This document shows positions 15,776 through 24,198 of a stretch of DNA of 35,555 bases, in pieces; the first letter of the stretch is position 1; every line of letters starts with the position of its first letter. The stretch spans positions 1-35,555 of the forward strand of contig JABLXL010000037.1 of assembly GCA_013178005.1 (NCBI GenBank), in the 5' to 3' direction. This DNA comes from Actinomycetota bacterium (GTDB taxonomy: Bacteria; Actinomycetota; Geothermincolia; Geothermincolales; RBG-13-55-18). The position numbers and the translations under genes are program-made. The notes under the pieces are model-generated. The model did not search any database. It worked only from the letters and a program-made list of their open reading frames with translations, and had not been told where the DNA came from.

Positions 15776-17014
15776 ATGGAGCTCAAGGAAGTCGTGGCTG
15801 TGGAGGCGGTGCGCACGCCCACCGGAAGGTCCGGGTGGGCCGGCGCGGCCAAGGGCGGGGTTTTCTCCAACGTTTCCGCCCAGCACCTGCTGGCTACGGC
15901 CTTGAGAGGCTTGGTGGACCGCGTGAAAGAGCGGGCGCCTGCCTTCGAGGAGAAGTGCATCGAGGACGTGGCGGTGGGTTGCCTGAGCCAGATCGGGGAG
16001 CAAGGGCTGAACGTGGGGCGCATCGGGGTATTGGCCGCTGACCTGCCCGAGGAGGTGGCGGGGTGGACCTGCAACCGCTACTGCAACGCCGGCCTGCAGG
16101 CCATCAACTCCCAGGCCCACGCTCTCATGTGCGGCGCCGGCGACATTGCCATCGCCGCGGGCGTGGAGAGCATGAGCCACTACGGCATGGGATCCGATTT
16201 CCAGGTGGCGCTTCAGGCAGGCCTGCCGGTTTCCATTCACCCCCGTGCGATGGAGCGCGCCGCCCTGGCCCCCATGGGCGTGAGCGCCCAGATGCTCGCC
16301 GACCGCTATGACCTCGCACGCGAGGACATGGACCGCTTCGCCCTCTGGAGCCACCAGAAAGCGGTGCTGGCCATGCGCGACGAGGACGAGTACCGCAAGC
16401 GCGTCATCCCGGTGGAGGTCGAGGGCGAGGGTGGCGAGAGGCGCCTGGTGGAATTCGACGAGCCGCCCCGGGCCCAGGCGGTGGATGACCCCGAGGCCGC
16501 CCTTGAGAAGATACGCTCCCTGCCCCCGCGCTTCCGCGACGACGGCACCGTCACCGCCGCCACCTCGTCCGCCATCGTGGACGGGGCGGCGGCCGTCATG
16601 CTCATGACCGCGGAGAAGGCCGAGGAGCTTGGACTCGAGCCCATGGCGCGTATCGTGTCCACCGCCGTCGCCGGATCGGAGCCCCTGATCATGCTCCTGG
16701 GCCCGGTGCCCGCAATGCGCAAGGCCCTTGAGCGCGCGGGGATCACCATGGACGACGTGGGGGTGTTCGAGCCCAACGAGGCGTTCGTCTCTCCCGTGCT
16801 CGCCTTCTGCATCGAGTTCGGCCTGGATTTCGACGACCCGCGCATCAACCCCACGGGGGGCGCCTGCGCCATCGGCCACCCCATAGGGTGCACGGGAGTG
16901 CTCTACTTCACGGAGATGGTGCACTATATGCGACGACAAGGGGTGAAATACGGGCTCCAGACCCTGTGCGGAGGGGGAGGCGTGGGCATCGCCACGGTGG
17001 TGGAACGGCCATAG
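15776..17014 (+). CDS. Thiolase (acetyl-CoA C-acyltransferase)
   Basis: The 412-residue protein has a full-length thiolase fold. The nucleophile is Cys103 (NRYCNAGLQAI). NEAF marks the oxyanion-site region, His368 is in GGACAIGHPIGCTG, and the second active-site Cys398 lies in TLCGGGGVG. It therefore should catalyse reversible acetyl transfer between acyl-CoAs, either the last step of beta-oxidation or acetoacetyl-CoA formation. The N-terminus VAVEAVRTPTGRSG fits degradative or broad-range thiolases. AAAAGGAGGTTCC precedes the ATG. With the acyl-CoA ligase upstream it suggests a fatty or aromatic acid route, but no dehydrogenase or hydratase is in the window. Confidence 0.93.
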   Translation: MELKEVVAVEAVRTPTGRSGWAGAAKGGVFSNVSAQHLLATALRGLVDRVKERAPAFEEKCIEDVAVGCLSQIGEQGLNVGRIGVLAADLPEEVAGWTCNRYCNAGLQAINSQAHALMCGAGDIAIAAGVESMSHYGMGSDFQVALQAGLPVSIHPRAMERAALAPMGVSAQMLADRYDLAREDMDRFALWSHQKAVLAMRDEDEYRKRVIPVEVEGEGGERRLVEFDEPPRAQAVDDPEAALEKIRSLPPRFRDDGTVTAATSSAIVDGAAAVMLMTAEKAEELGLEPMARIVSTAVAGSEPLIMLLGPVPAMRKALERAGITMDDVGVFEPNEAFVSPVLAFCIEFGLDFDDPRINPTGGACAIGHPIGCTGVLYFTEMVHYMRRQGVKYGLQTLCGGGGVGIATVVERP

Positions 17015-17021
17015 GACCCCC

Positions 17022-17357
17022 TTAAAACTCGAAGTGGTGAAAAGTGCAGGAAAAGGTGGGCATATCGTCCCCTCCCCCCGAGGAGATGATGTATGACCCC
17101 GAGCGGTTTGCCGGACAGACCGGTATCTGCTGCAGGTAATCGGGATATAGGTCGGAAACCGAGGTGGGGTACGATTCGAAGGACGCGCCGTAGACGTTGG
17201 CGGCGGACTTCATCGTCCTGAGATTGGCCTGGCAGACCTTCTCCTCGCTGCTGGAGCGCGCGCTAATGAAAACGGGCACAGCTATGCCTACCAGGATGCC
17301 GACGATCAGGATGACGATCATCAGCTCCACCAGCGTAAAGGCATTTTCCCTATTCAT
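17022..17357 (-). CDS. Type IV pilin-like / pseudopilin protein
   Basis: The 111-residue protein has the prepilin signal NRENAFTLVELMIVILIVGILVGIAVPVF; cleavage would fall before Phe of FTLVE, with the conserved Glu at position +5. The usual Gly at -1 is Ala here, which prepilin peptidases tolerate. The segment after the hydrophobic helix (ANLRTMKSAANVYG and YPDYLQQIPVCPANRSGSY) follows the GspG-like pattern, with a Cys pair near the C-terminus. ATG 17357 gives the standard short leader, while an in-frame start 12 nt upstream is also possible. It is convergent with the thiolase and divergent from the trp promoter, with no assembly genes nearby. Confidence 0.85.
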   Translation of the reverse strand: MNRENAFTLVELMIVILIVGILVGIAVPVFISARSSSEEKVCQANLRTMKSAANVYGASFESYPTSVSDLYPDYLQQIPVCPANRSGSYIISSGGGDDMPTFSCTFHHFEF

Positions 17358-17430
17358 ATGCGTTTGCAAGCGGCAGAAAGCTTGCCCATCGAGTTATTTA
17401 TTCATATCGGCAACTGCGCCCCGGGAGTGA

Positions 17431-17464
17431 AGACCGTTCCCTCCCATTTGTACGGGAAGACCGT
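17431..17464. promoter_or_regulatory. Repeat just upstream of the trp promoter
   Basis: AGACCGT occurs at 17431-17437 and again at 17458-17464, with TTCCC and GGGAA facing each other between them. The position directly before the -35 box suggests a regulator site, but no consensus is recognised. Confidence 0.3.
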
Positions 17465-17467
17465 CTA

Positions 17468-17496
17468 TTGACAGGCGCCTTTTCTTGCCTTAAAAT
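17468..17496 (+). promoter_or_regulatory. trp operon promoter
   Basis: TTGACA (17468-17473), a 17-nt spacer and TAAAAT (17491-17496) form a near-perfect sigma-70-type promoter. The start site would be about 17503, so the leader ORF at 17507 begins only a few nucleotides into the transcript. Confidence 0.88.
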
Positions 17497-17506
17497 CCCA
17501 ACCACT

Positions 17507-17554
17507 ATGAAAGGATCGACGCGCAGTCTTCGATGGTGGTGGAGCCCCTCATAG
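17507..17554 (+). CDS. trpL: trp operon leader peptide
   Basis: The 15-codon ORF MKGSTRSLRWWWSPS has three consecutive Trp codons at 17534-17542 and a TAG stop. It starts about 4 nt after the predicted transcription start with no ribosome site, so it is probably translated leaderless. Its stop codon lies inside sequence that can pair with the downstream hairpin loop. The Trp triplet, the position in front of a terminator and the trpE gene beyond identify it as the sensor of charged tRNA-Trp in an attenuator. Confidence 0.9.
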   Translation: MKGSTRSLRWWWSPS

Positions 17555-17629
17555 AGAGGGCTCCGGTCACCGCGCGTAGGTTCCCACGAGAAAAGAAGGC
17601 CGTGAATCCTCTCTAAGGGTCGCGGCCTT
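17541..17629 (+). promoter_or_regulatory. trp attenuator: alternative RNA hairpins
   Basis: Stem 1 pairs GGAGCCC (17541-17547) with GGGCTCC (17558-17564). Stem 2 pairs AAGGCCGTGA (17596-17605) with TCGCGGCCTT (17620-17629). The second arm of stem 2 can instead pair with the first arm of the terminator (17647-17656; 10 pairs, two of them G-U). TAGAGAGG (17552-17559) is exactly complementary to CCTCTCTA (17608-17615) in the loop of stem 2. Proposed logic: a ribosome stalled on the Trp codons frees 17552-17559 to invade stem 2, which releases its second arm to block the terminator. A ribosome at the stop codon covers that segment, so the terminator forms. Confidence 0.75.
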
Positions 17630-17646
17630 GTTCTTTCCCACCCTCA

Positions 17647-17684
17647 CGAGGCCGTGTACCCGGGGTGCACGGCCTCGAATTTTT
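17647..17684 (+). terminator. Intrinsic terminator of the trp attenuator
   Basis: CGAGGCCGTG and CACGGCCTCG form a perfect 10-bp stem that extends inward by several pairs, followed by AATTTTT. It lies 6 nt before the trpE ribosome site (AAGGAGGT). Confidence 0.93.
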
Positions 17685-17704
17685 CGCAAGGAGGTCTTAA
17701 AGCG

Positions 17705-19258
17705 ATGGATGAAAATGGATCCCGGCGTGGCAAGGGAAGCGGCAGGGGCATCTACCGCCCCGGCGAGGAGGATTTCCTCGACCTGGCGCGCCGCCACAGG
17801 CTGGTGACGGTGTCCCGGGCGGTGAGCGCTGACACCGAGACGCCGGTAACGGCGTTCCTCAAGCTGGCCCGGGGAGATTACGCCTTCCTCCTGGAGAGCG
17901 CGGAGGGCGGGGAACGCTGGGGCCGTTATTCCTTCATCGGCTGCGACCCCCAGGCGGTGATCGGCTTCCGGGATGGCGTCCTCGACCACCTGCCCGGGGA
18001 GGTTCCGTACCCAAAGGACCTGAACCCGGTCTCCTATCTGTGCGAGCTCATGGAAAGCTTCGCCCCCGCATGTTGCGGAGAGGACCTCCCCTTTTACGGG
18101 GGCGCGGTGGGCTATCTCGCCTACGACCTCCTTCCCTACCTGGAGGACATAGAGCTCCACGCGCCAGGCGGGCTGGATATCCCCGCGATGATGTTCATGC
18201 TCACGCGAAGGTGCGCGGCCTTCGACCACCTCGCGGGGCGGTTGATCCTCATGTGCAACGTGATGATATCCGAAGGCATCCCGGATGGCGGACTGCGCGA
18301 GGAATACCGCCGCGCCATCTCGGACATCGAATCCATGGCGCGGGATCTGGGCGACGGGCTTCCCGGCGGCGGCACGGCGGACGTATATTTCCTCTCCGAG
18401 GAGGCCGACTTCCAGGGCGCAAGCTGCAACTTCTCCCGCGAAGAGTACGAGGCTGCGGTGGAGCGGGCGCATGAATATATCCACGCTGGAGATGCCTTCC
18501 AGGTGGTGCCTTCCCAGCGCTTCACCGTCCCCCTGCGCTGCCACCCCTTCTCCGTCTACCGCAGCCTGAGGTCGGAAAACCCCTCGCCCTACATGTTCTA
18601 CCTTCGCTTCCGCGACCTGCACCTCGTGGGCTCATCCCCCGAGCCCATGGTGCGCCGTCGCGGCAGCCGGGCGGTCATCCGTCCCATCGCGGGCACCAGG
18701 CCCCGGGGCGCCACGCCCGAGGAGGACCTCCGCCTGGAAGAGGAGCTGCTGCGCGACGAGAAGGAGCGGGCGGAGCACATCATGCTCGTGGACCTCGCCC
18801 GCAACGACCTGGGGAGGGTATGCGTCCCCGGTTCGGTGCGCGTGGAACGCATGATGGCGGTGGAGAGGTTCTCCCACGTCATGCACCTGGTGAGCGAGGT
18901 GAGCGGGCAGCTCCGCCCGGGTTGCGGCAACTTCGAGCTGCTGAGGTCCACCTTCCCAGCGGGCACGGTTTCCGGGGCCCCCAAGATACGCGCCTGCCAG
19001 ATCATCGACGAGCTGGAGAAGGAGCGGCGCGGTCCTTACGCGGGAGCGGTCGGGTACATCTCGTACGGCGGCGACATGGACACCTGCATCGCCATACGCA
19101 CCATCGTGGCCAAGGACGGCCTTGCCCACGTTCAGGCGGGGGGTGGGGTGGTGGCGGACTCCGTCCCCGCCAGGGAATACGAGGAGAGCCGCAATAAGGC
19201 CCGCGCGCTGCTTCGCGCCGTGCGCCTCGCCGAGGCGAGAGAGGGGGTGCGGGTATGA
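17705..19258 (+). CDS. trpE: Anthranilate synthase component I
   Basis: The 517-residue protein converts chorismate plus ammonia, supplied by TrpG, to anthranilate. LLES near residue 60 is part of the tryptophan feedback site and separates TrpE from PabB. The chorismate-binding core shows PIAGTRPRGATPEED, DLARNDLGRV, FSHVMHLVSEV, TFPAGTVSGAPKIRA and the final IAIRT and QAGGGVVADS blocks. The ATG at 17705 follows AAGGAGGTCTTAAAGCG and is preferred over an upstream in-frame start that lies inside the terminator. The gene overlaps trpG by ATGA. Confidence 0.97.
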   Translation: MDENGSRRGKGSGRGIYRPGEEDFLDLARRHRLVTVSRAVSADTETPVTAFLKLARGDYAFLLESAEGGERWGRYSFIGCDPQAVIGFRDGVLDHLPGEVPYPKDLNPVSYLCELMESFAPACCGEDLPFYGGAVGYLAYDLLPYLEDIELHAPGGLDIPAMMFMLTRRCAAFDHLAGRLILMCNVMISEGIPDGGLREEYRRAISDIESMARDLGDGLPGGGTADVYFLSEEADFQGASCNFSREEYEAAVERAHEYIHAGDAFQVVPSQRFTVPLRCHPFSVYRSLRSENPSPYMFYLRFRDLHLVGSSPEPMVRRRGSRAVIRPIAGTRPRGATPEEDLRLEEELLRDEKERAEHIMLVDLARNDLGRVCVPGSVRVERMMAVERFSHVMHLVSEVSGQLRPGCGNFELLRSTFPAGTVSGAPKIRACQIIDELEKERRGPYAGAVGYISYGGDMDTCIAIRTIVAKDGLAHVQAGGGVVADSVPAREYEESRNKARALLRAVRLAEAREGVRV

Positions 19259-19833
19259 CCAGGGTGCTCCTGGTGGACAACTACGATTCCTTCACCTACA
19301 ACCTCGCCCAGGCCCTGCAGGTGCTGGGGGCGGAGGTGATCACGGTACGCAACGACGCCCTGCCTGCCGGGGCGCTCTTATCCCTCTCCCCCACCCACCT
19401 GGTCATCTCCCCCGGACCGGGGACGCCCGCGGAATCCGGCGTCACCCTGGAATCGGTGCGTATCTTCGCGGGAAAGATACCCGTGCTGGGGGTATGCCTG
19501 GGCCACCAGGCCATAGGACAGTGTTTCGGCGCGCGCCTGGTGCGGGCCCCCAGGCCGGTTCACGGCAAGGTGTCGAGCATCGCGCACGACGGGGAAACCA
19601 TATTCCAGGGATTGGAAAACCCCTTCCAGGCCACGCGCTACCATTCGCTGACGCTGGTCGACGTGCGCCCGCCCCTCGAGGTGAGCGCCCGCTCGGAGGA
19701 CGGCCTGGTCATGGGGGTACGGTACCGCGGCCTCGGCGTCGAGGGGGTGCAGTTCCATCCCGAGTCCATTCTCACCGCGGAGGGAGAGAAACTCCTGGCC
19801 AATTTCATTTCCATGGAGGTGAACGGAAGATGA
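19255..19833 (+). CDS. trpG: Anthranilate synthase component II, glutamine amidotransferase
   Basis: The 192-residue class I glutamine amidotransferase releases ammonia for TrpE. Motifs are VDNYDSFTYNLAQ at the start, ISPGPGTP, the nucleophile elbow GVCLGHQAIGQ and the catalytic His-Glu in GVQFHPESI. The length is that of a stand-alone TrpG, not fused to TrpD. It overlaps both trpE and trpD by ATGA, so the three are translationally coupled. It could also serve p-aminobenzoate synthesis, as in some bacteria, but its place in the operon favours tryptophan. Confidence 0.97.
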   Translation: MTRVLLVDNYDSFTYNLAQALQVLGAEVITVRNDALPAGALLSLSPTHLVISPGPGTPAESGVTLESVRIFAGKIPVLGVCLGHQAIGQCFGARLVRAPRPVHGKVSSIAHDGETIFQGLENPFQATRYHSLTLVDVRPPLEVSARSEDGLVMGVRYRGLGVEGVQFHPESILTAEGEKLLANFISMEVNGR

Positions 19834-20867
19834 TCGGTGAAGCCATCGCCAAGGTGGCGGCGGGCGAGTGCCTGAGCCGCGAGGAGGCGCATGCCGCCAT
19901 GCTCCACCTCATGCGGGGAGAGGCGAGCGACGCCCAGATCGCCGCGCTCCTCACCGCCCTGCGCATGCGCGGCGAGACGGCCCAGGAGATCGCGGGCTTC
20001 GCTCGGGCCATGCGCGATTCCGCCACCACCATCAGCCCATCCGTAGCCCCGCTGGTGGATACCTGCGGCACCGGGGGGGACGGGCTCTCCACCTTCAACA
20101 TCTCCACCGCGGCGGCGCTGGTGGCGGCGGGGGCGGGGGTTTACGTGGCCAAGCACGGGAACCGCGGCGTCTCCTCCGCCTGCGGGAGCGCCGACGTGCT
20201 GGAGGCCCTGGGGGTGAACATCGAGATGGAGCCGGGAGACGTGGAGGAATGCATCGAAAAGGTGGGGATCGGCTTCCTGTTCGCTCCCCGCTTTCACCCC
20301 GCCATGCGCCACGTGATGCGCGCCCGCCGCGAGATGGGCATCCCCACCGCCTTCAACCTCCTCGGGCCGCTCGCCAATCCCGCGGGTGTGCGCTCGCAGG
20401 TCCTGGGAGTGGGGATGGCGGGGAAAGCCCCCCTTCTAGCGGAGGCGCTGGCGGAAATGGGAGTGGAGAGGGCCATGGTGGTGCGGGGAGAGGACGGCAT
20501 GGACGAGCTTTCCCTCACCTCCCCTTCCGCTATCTGGGAGGTTAAGGGAGGAGAGGTGAGCCGTTACGTCCTCGATCCCGGGGAGCTGGGGATGCGGCAC
20601 GCCACCCTGGCGGACCTGGCGGGGGGCACCGCCCTGGAGAACGCCCGCATCATCAGGGACGAGATCCTGGCCGGGGCGGCGGGGCCCCGGCGGGACGCCA
20701 CGGTGCTGAACGCGGCGGCGGCGCTGGCGGTCGCGGGCAAGGCCTCGGACCTGCGCGAGGGCGTGGAGATGGCGCGGCGGTCCATCGACTCGGGGGCGGC
20801 CCTCCGCGTGCTCGAGGAATGGGTGGAGTTCAGCGAGGAAAGGACGGGCGCCCATGCGGGAGCGTGA
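19830..20867 (+). CDS. trpD: Anthranilate phosphoribosyltransferase
   Basis: The 345-residue protein transfers phosphoribose from PRPP to anthranilate. Motifs are DTCGTGGDGLSTFNIST (diphosphate site), KHGNRGVSSACGSADVLEALG, and FAPRFHPAMRHVMRARREMGIPTAFNLLGPLANP, all as in the family; MVVRGEDGMDE follows. The start is fixed by ATGA overlap with trpG. The last 99 bp of the gene (coding from MARRSID to the stop) are repeated exactly just downstream. Confidence 0.97.
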   Translation: MIGEAIAKVAAGECLSREEAHAAMLHLMRGEASDAQIAALLTALRMRGETAQEIAGFARAMRDSATTISPSVAPLVDTCGTGGDGLSTFNISTAAALVAAGAGVYVAKHGNRGVSSACGSADVLEALGVNIEMEPGDVEECIEKVGIGFLFAPRFHPAMRHVMRARREMGIPTAFNLLGPLANPAGVRSQVLGVGMAGKAPLLAEALAEMGVERAMVVRGEDGMDELSLTSPSAIWEVKGGEVSRYVLDPGELGMRHATLADLAGGTALENARIIRDEILAGAAGPRRDATVLNAAAALAVAGKASDLREGVEMARRSIDSGAALRVLEEWVEFSEERTGAHAGA

Positions 20868-20978
20868 GGGCGAGGATATGGCGCGGCGGTCCATCGACTC
20901 GGGGGCGGCCCTCCGCGTGCTCGAGGAATGGGTGGAGTTCAGCGAGGAAAGGACGGGCGCCCATGCGGGAGCGTGAGG
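20769..20978. repeat. Exact tandem duplication of the trpD 3' end
   Basis: 20769-20869 and 20878-20978 are identical over 101 bp, separated by 8 bp. Copy 1 is the end of trpD with its stop. Copy 2 begins with the in-frame ATG of MARRS and could encode a 32-residue peptide, but it has no clear ribosome site. Identity implies a recent event or an assembly error. Confidence 0.97.
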
Positions 20979-21213
20979 ATATCCGGAATCGCAGGCGGCG
21001 GGCTTCACGGCACGCGATGCCGGACTGCTTGAGCCGTGCAGGCGGTTCCCTCCTGGGGACGCAACCAGAGGACGGTCAGCGGGGTTCGTTTCCCGCCGAG
21101 GAGACGGGGCCAGGCCGCACCCCTTGCGGCTCTCCACGCCTCCACTCGCACATGCGGCGGCAAGAGCCCGGGCGGCAGCCTGCCCCCGGTCCCGAGCCGG
21201 AAAGGAGAGGGTG
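20979..21213. other. Untranslated stretch inside the trp operon
   Basis: About 235 bp between the trpD duplication and trpC, the largest break in an otherwise tightly coupled operon. It has no coding frame with the local codon bias, no clear promoter and no T-tailed hairpin. It ends in AAAGGAGAGG for trpC. Confidence 0.45.
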
Positions 21214-22050
21214 ATGTTCCTGGACCAGGTAGCCGCGCTCACCAGGGAGCGCGTGGAACGCGCCATGAGGGAGTTCCCCCCGTACCTGTTGCGGGAGGCA
21301 TGCCGGAAAACCGCGGACCCACCTTCATTTGCCGCCGCGCTGAGGGGACAAAGGGGCGACGGCGTGGGGGTCATAGCGGAGATAAAGCGATCCTCTCCGT
21401 CCAGGGGACCCATAAGGCCGGAGCTGGTGGTGGAAGAACTGGTCGTCGCCTACGAGAGAGGCGGAGCCTGCGCCCTTTCGGTGCTTACCGAACCCGCCTT
21501 TTTCTCGGGGAGCATGGAGGACCTGCGGCAGGCGGCGCGCGCGACTCGCTTGCCGGTGATGCGCAAGGATTTCATCCTGCATCCCTACCAACTACTGGAA
21601 GCGCGCGCGGCGGGGGCCAGCGCCGTGCTCCTCCTCGTGGCCCTCCTGGGGGAAGGGGGGCTCGCCTTCATGCTGGGCGAGGCCAGGCGCGCGGGGCTGG
21701 AGGCGCTGGTGGAGGTGCACGACGAGGAGGAGGTCGAGATCGCTTTACGCGCGGGCGCGGACGTCCTGGGGATAAATAACCGCGACCTGCGCACCCTTCA
21801 CGTGGACCTGGACACCACGCGCAGGCTGGCGCGCATAGTGCCCGGCGAGATGGTTCTGGTAAGCGAGAGCGGCTACTCGAGGGCGGAGGACCTGGCGGGG
21901 CTGAAGGCGCTGGGAGTGGACGCGGTGCTGGTGGGCGGACACCTGTCGGGAAGTGACGACCCCGAGGCAGCGCTGCGGGAGCTCGTGCGCCACGCGCGTC
22001 CGGAGCAGGCAGCAGGCGCTTGCCGCGCCCGGGAAAGCGGGAAAGGATGA
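21214..22050 (+). CDS. trpC: Indole-3-glycerol-phosphate synthase
   Basis: The 278-residue TIM-barrel enzyme closes the indole ring from CdRP. Glu56 and Lys58 sit in VIAEIKRSSPSRG, followed by LSVLTEPAFF, MRKDFILHPYQL, LGINNRDLRTL and the phosphate-binding LVSESGYS. All catalytic positions appear conserved. The ATG at 21214 follows AAAGGAGAGGGTG; longer in-frame starts lack the family sequence. A tail of about 20 residues (ARPEQAAGACRARESG) exceeds the usual end. Confidence 0.96.
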   Translation: MFLDQVAALTRERVERAMREFPPYLLREACRKTADPPSFAAALRGQRGDGVGVIAEIKRSSPSRGPIRPELVVEELVVAYERGGACALSVLTEPAFFSGSMEDLRQAARATRLPVMRKDFILHPYQLLEARAAGASAVLLLVALLGEGGLAFMLGEARRAGLEALVEVHDEEEVEIALRAGADVLGINNRDLRTLHVDLDTTRRLARIVPGEMVLVSESGYSRAEDLAGLKALGVDAVLVGGHLSGSDDPEAALRELVRHARPEQAAGACRARESGKG

Positions 22051-22162
22051 TCCGCGTGGCTTACGTCGAACATCCCGTGCCTTTTCCGCGGGTTGATAGG
22101 AAGGACCGGACGATCTCGGGTCGTATGGAAAAACGGCGAGAGAGCGACGGGAGGGATCGCGC

Positions 22163-22969
22163 ATGAGTTCGGGGCTGATAAAGGCCTGTGGCATGACCCG
22201 CGTCGAGGACGCCCTGGCGGCGGTGGAGGCGGGTTTCGACGCCGTGGGGCTGGTCTTCGCCGAGAGCCCTCGCCGCGTAAACCCGCGCACGGCCCGCGAG
22301 ATCTGCTCGCTCCTGCCCTCCTCGGTCCTCAGGGTGGGGGTCTTCCTGGGACAGACGCAAGCGGAGATCCGGGGGCTCATGGAGTACTGCGGGCTCGACC
22401 TTGCCCAGTTGCATGAGGCGGGAGGCACCGGGCTCGCGGAGGCATTCGGCGGACGGGCGCTGGTGGCGATCCGCCCGCGCCTCCCGAAAGATCTGGACGG
22501 CCTGGACGGGTACCGCGGAGCCTTCGCGTTGCTCATCGACGCCTGGCACCCTGAGAAGGCGGGAGGCACCGGCATCACCTGCGACTGGACCCTCGCCGCC
22601 CGAGCCGCGCGCGCGTCGAGGGTCATCCTCGCCGGGGGGTTGAGTCCGGACAACGTCGCCGAGGCCATAAACCGCGTGCGCCCCTTCGGGGTGGACGTCT
22701 CCAGCGGGGTGGAAGCGGCGCCGGGCATAAAGGACCCCGCGCTCCTGAGGCGGTTCGCGCGCGCCGCCAAGGCAGCCTTTGAGAGCCTTCGAGGGGACGC
22801 GGGGATAAGCTTCAAGGAACAAGCGGAAACGGAAGGCGCAAGCTGCGTCGGGGCGACGCCGATGAACGGATACACGGTAGCGCATGGAAAGCGTGCCGAG
22901 GCAGCGGGCGGAAACCATCCCCTCGCGGGGGCGGACGGGGACACAAAGGAAATGGTGTCGGAGAGATGA
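22163..22969 (+). CDS. trpF: Phosphoribosylanthranilate isomerase with C-terminal extension
   Basis: The 268-residue protein isomerises PRA to CdRP. Cys9 in IKACGMTR is the general base, and the general acid is the Asp of GVDVSSGVE. Other marks are [27 protein letters not shown] and [11 protein letters not shown]. The barrel ends near residue 215, where most TrpF proteins stop. Here about 55 more residues follow, of low complexity (Gly, Ala, Glu, Lys) and without a recognised domain, up to the ATGA overlap with trpB. The tail may simply keep translational coupling. Confidence 0.94.
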   Translation: MSSGLIKACGMTRVEDALAAVEAGFDAVGLVFAESPRRVNPRTAREICSLLPSSVLRVGVFLGQTQAEIRGLMEYCGLDLAQLHEAGGTGLAEAFGGRALVAIRPRLPKDLDGLDGYRGAFALLIDAWHPEKAGGTGITCDWTLAARAARASRVILAGGLSPDNVAEAINRVRPFGVDVSSGVEAAPGIKDPALLRRFARAAKAAFESLRGDAGISFKEQAETEGASCVGATPMNGYTVAHGKRAEAAGGNHPLAGADGDTKEMVSER

Positions 22970-24198
22970 AGATGCGGGAAAAGAAAGCTATACCTGTGGA
23001 AGACAAGGGCATGGGCGCGCCTCCGTCGGACGGCCGCTTCGGGGATTTCGGGGGGAGGTTTGTGCCGGAGACGCTGGTGGCGCCGCTGGCGGAGCTCGAG
23101 GAAGCGTACGCTGAGGCCGCGGGCGACCCGGCTTTCAGGCGGGAGCTGGAGCACTACCTGGGCCATTATGCCGGAAGGCCCACCCCCCTCTACGAGGCGC
23201 GGCGCCTGTCGGCGGAGCTGGGAGGAGCTACCATTTTCCTAAAGCGCGAGGACCTGTGCCATACCGGCTCCCACAAGATTAACAACACCCTGGGACAGTG
23301 CCTGCTCGCCCGCCGCATGGGAAAGCGCAGGGTCATCGCGGAGACGGGGGCGGGCCAGCACGGTGTGGCCACCGCCACCGCCGCCGCCCTCATGGGCCTG
23401 GAGTGCGAGGTCTTCATGGGCGAGACGGACATGGCGCGACAGGAGCTCAACGTCTTCCGCATGGAGCTGCTGGGCGCCGGGGTGGTGCCGGTGCGCACGG
23501 GCTCGCGCACCCTCAAGGACGCGGTCAACGAGGCATTGCGCGACTGGGTGGCGACCTCCGACCACACCCACTATTGCATGGGGTCGGTGGTGGGCCCGCA
23601 CCCCTTCCCCACCATGGTGCGCGACTTCCAGTCGGTGATCGGTCGCGAGGCGCGCGCCCAGCACCTGGAGCTGACCGGCCGCCTGCCCGACTGCCTCGTC
23701 GCCTGCGTGGGAGGGGGCAGCAACTCCATGGGGCTCTTCCACCCCTTCCTGGCGGACGGCGTGCGCATGGTGGGGGTGGAGGCGGGAGGCACCGGCCCCG
23801 AGCCCGGGAGGCACGGCAGCACCCTCTGCCTCGGCTCTCCCGGGGTACTGCACGGGGCGCGCTCCTACCTGCTGCAGGACGACGACGGCCAGATCCTGGA
23901 AACACATTCCATCTCGGCGGGGCTGGACTATCCCGGCGTGGGGCCGGAGCATTCGTTCCTCAAGGAGAGCGGGAGGGCGGAATACGTGAACGTGGGGGAC
24001 AGTGAAGCGCTGCTCGCCGTGGAGCTCCTGTGCCGCAGCGAGGGCATCCTCCCCGCCCTGGAGAGCGCCCACGCCGTGGCCTGCGCGGCCAAGATCGCGG
24101 CGACGATGCCCCGGGGTTCGTCGATGGTGGTCTGCCTCTCCGGACGCGGCGACAAGGACGTGGGGACGCTCATGGCGGCGAGGAGGACGGCGAGATGA
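22966..24198 (+). CDS. trpB: Tryptophan synthase beta chain
   Basis: The 410-residue PLP enzyme condenses indole with serine. Lys104 in HTGSHKINN forms the Schiff base. [12 protein letters not shown], the phosphate loop [26 protein letters not shown] and the C-terminal CLSGRGDKD are as in TrpB1. The first ~20 residues are a variable extension before the family start at [16 protein letters not shown], so a later start is possible, but the ATGA overlap with trpF supports 22966. It forms a complex with TrpA, encoded next with a second ATGA overlap. Confidence 0.97.
   Translation: MKMREKKAIPVEDKGMGAPPSDGRFGDFGGRFVPETLVAPLAELEEAYAEAAGDPAFRRELEHYLGHYAGRPTPLYEARRLSAELGGATIFLKREDLCHTGSHKINNTLGQCLLARRMGKRRVIAETGAGQHGVATATAAALMGLECEVFMGETDMARQELNVFRMELLGAGVVPVRTGSRTLKDAVNEALRDWVATSDHTHYCMGSVVGPHPFPTMVRDFQSVIGREARAQHLELTGRLPDCLVACVGGGSNSMGLFHPFLADGVRMVGVEAGGTGPEPGRHGSTLCLGSPGVLHGARSYLLQDDDGQILETHSISAGLDYPGVGPEHSFLKESGRAEYVNVGDSEALLAVELLCRSEGILPALESAHAVACAAKIAATMPRGSSMVVCLSGRGDKDVGTLMAARRTAR

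Noticed and set aside
15062-16939. Long minus-strand frame of 625 codons across ligase tail and thiolase
   Set aside because: It is antisense to two genes with clear active sites and also spans the non-coding duplication.
17500-17690. T-box or TRAP-binding leader before trpE
   Set aside because: No T-box consensus or repeated GAG/UAG triplets spaced for TRAP are seen, whereas a Trp-rich leader ORF and competing hairpins are present.
20878-20976. Small gene of 32 codons encoded by the second trpD-tail copy
   Set aside because: It is an exact copy of the trpD end, which explains its coding character, and it has no clear ribosome site.
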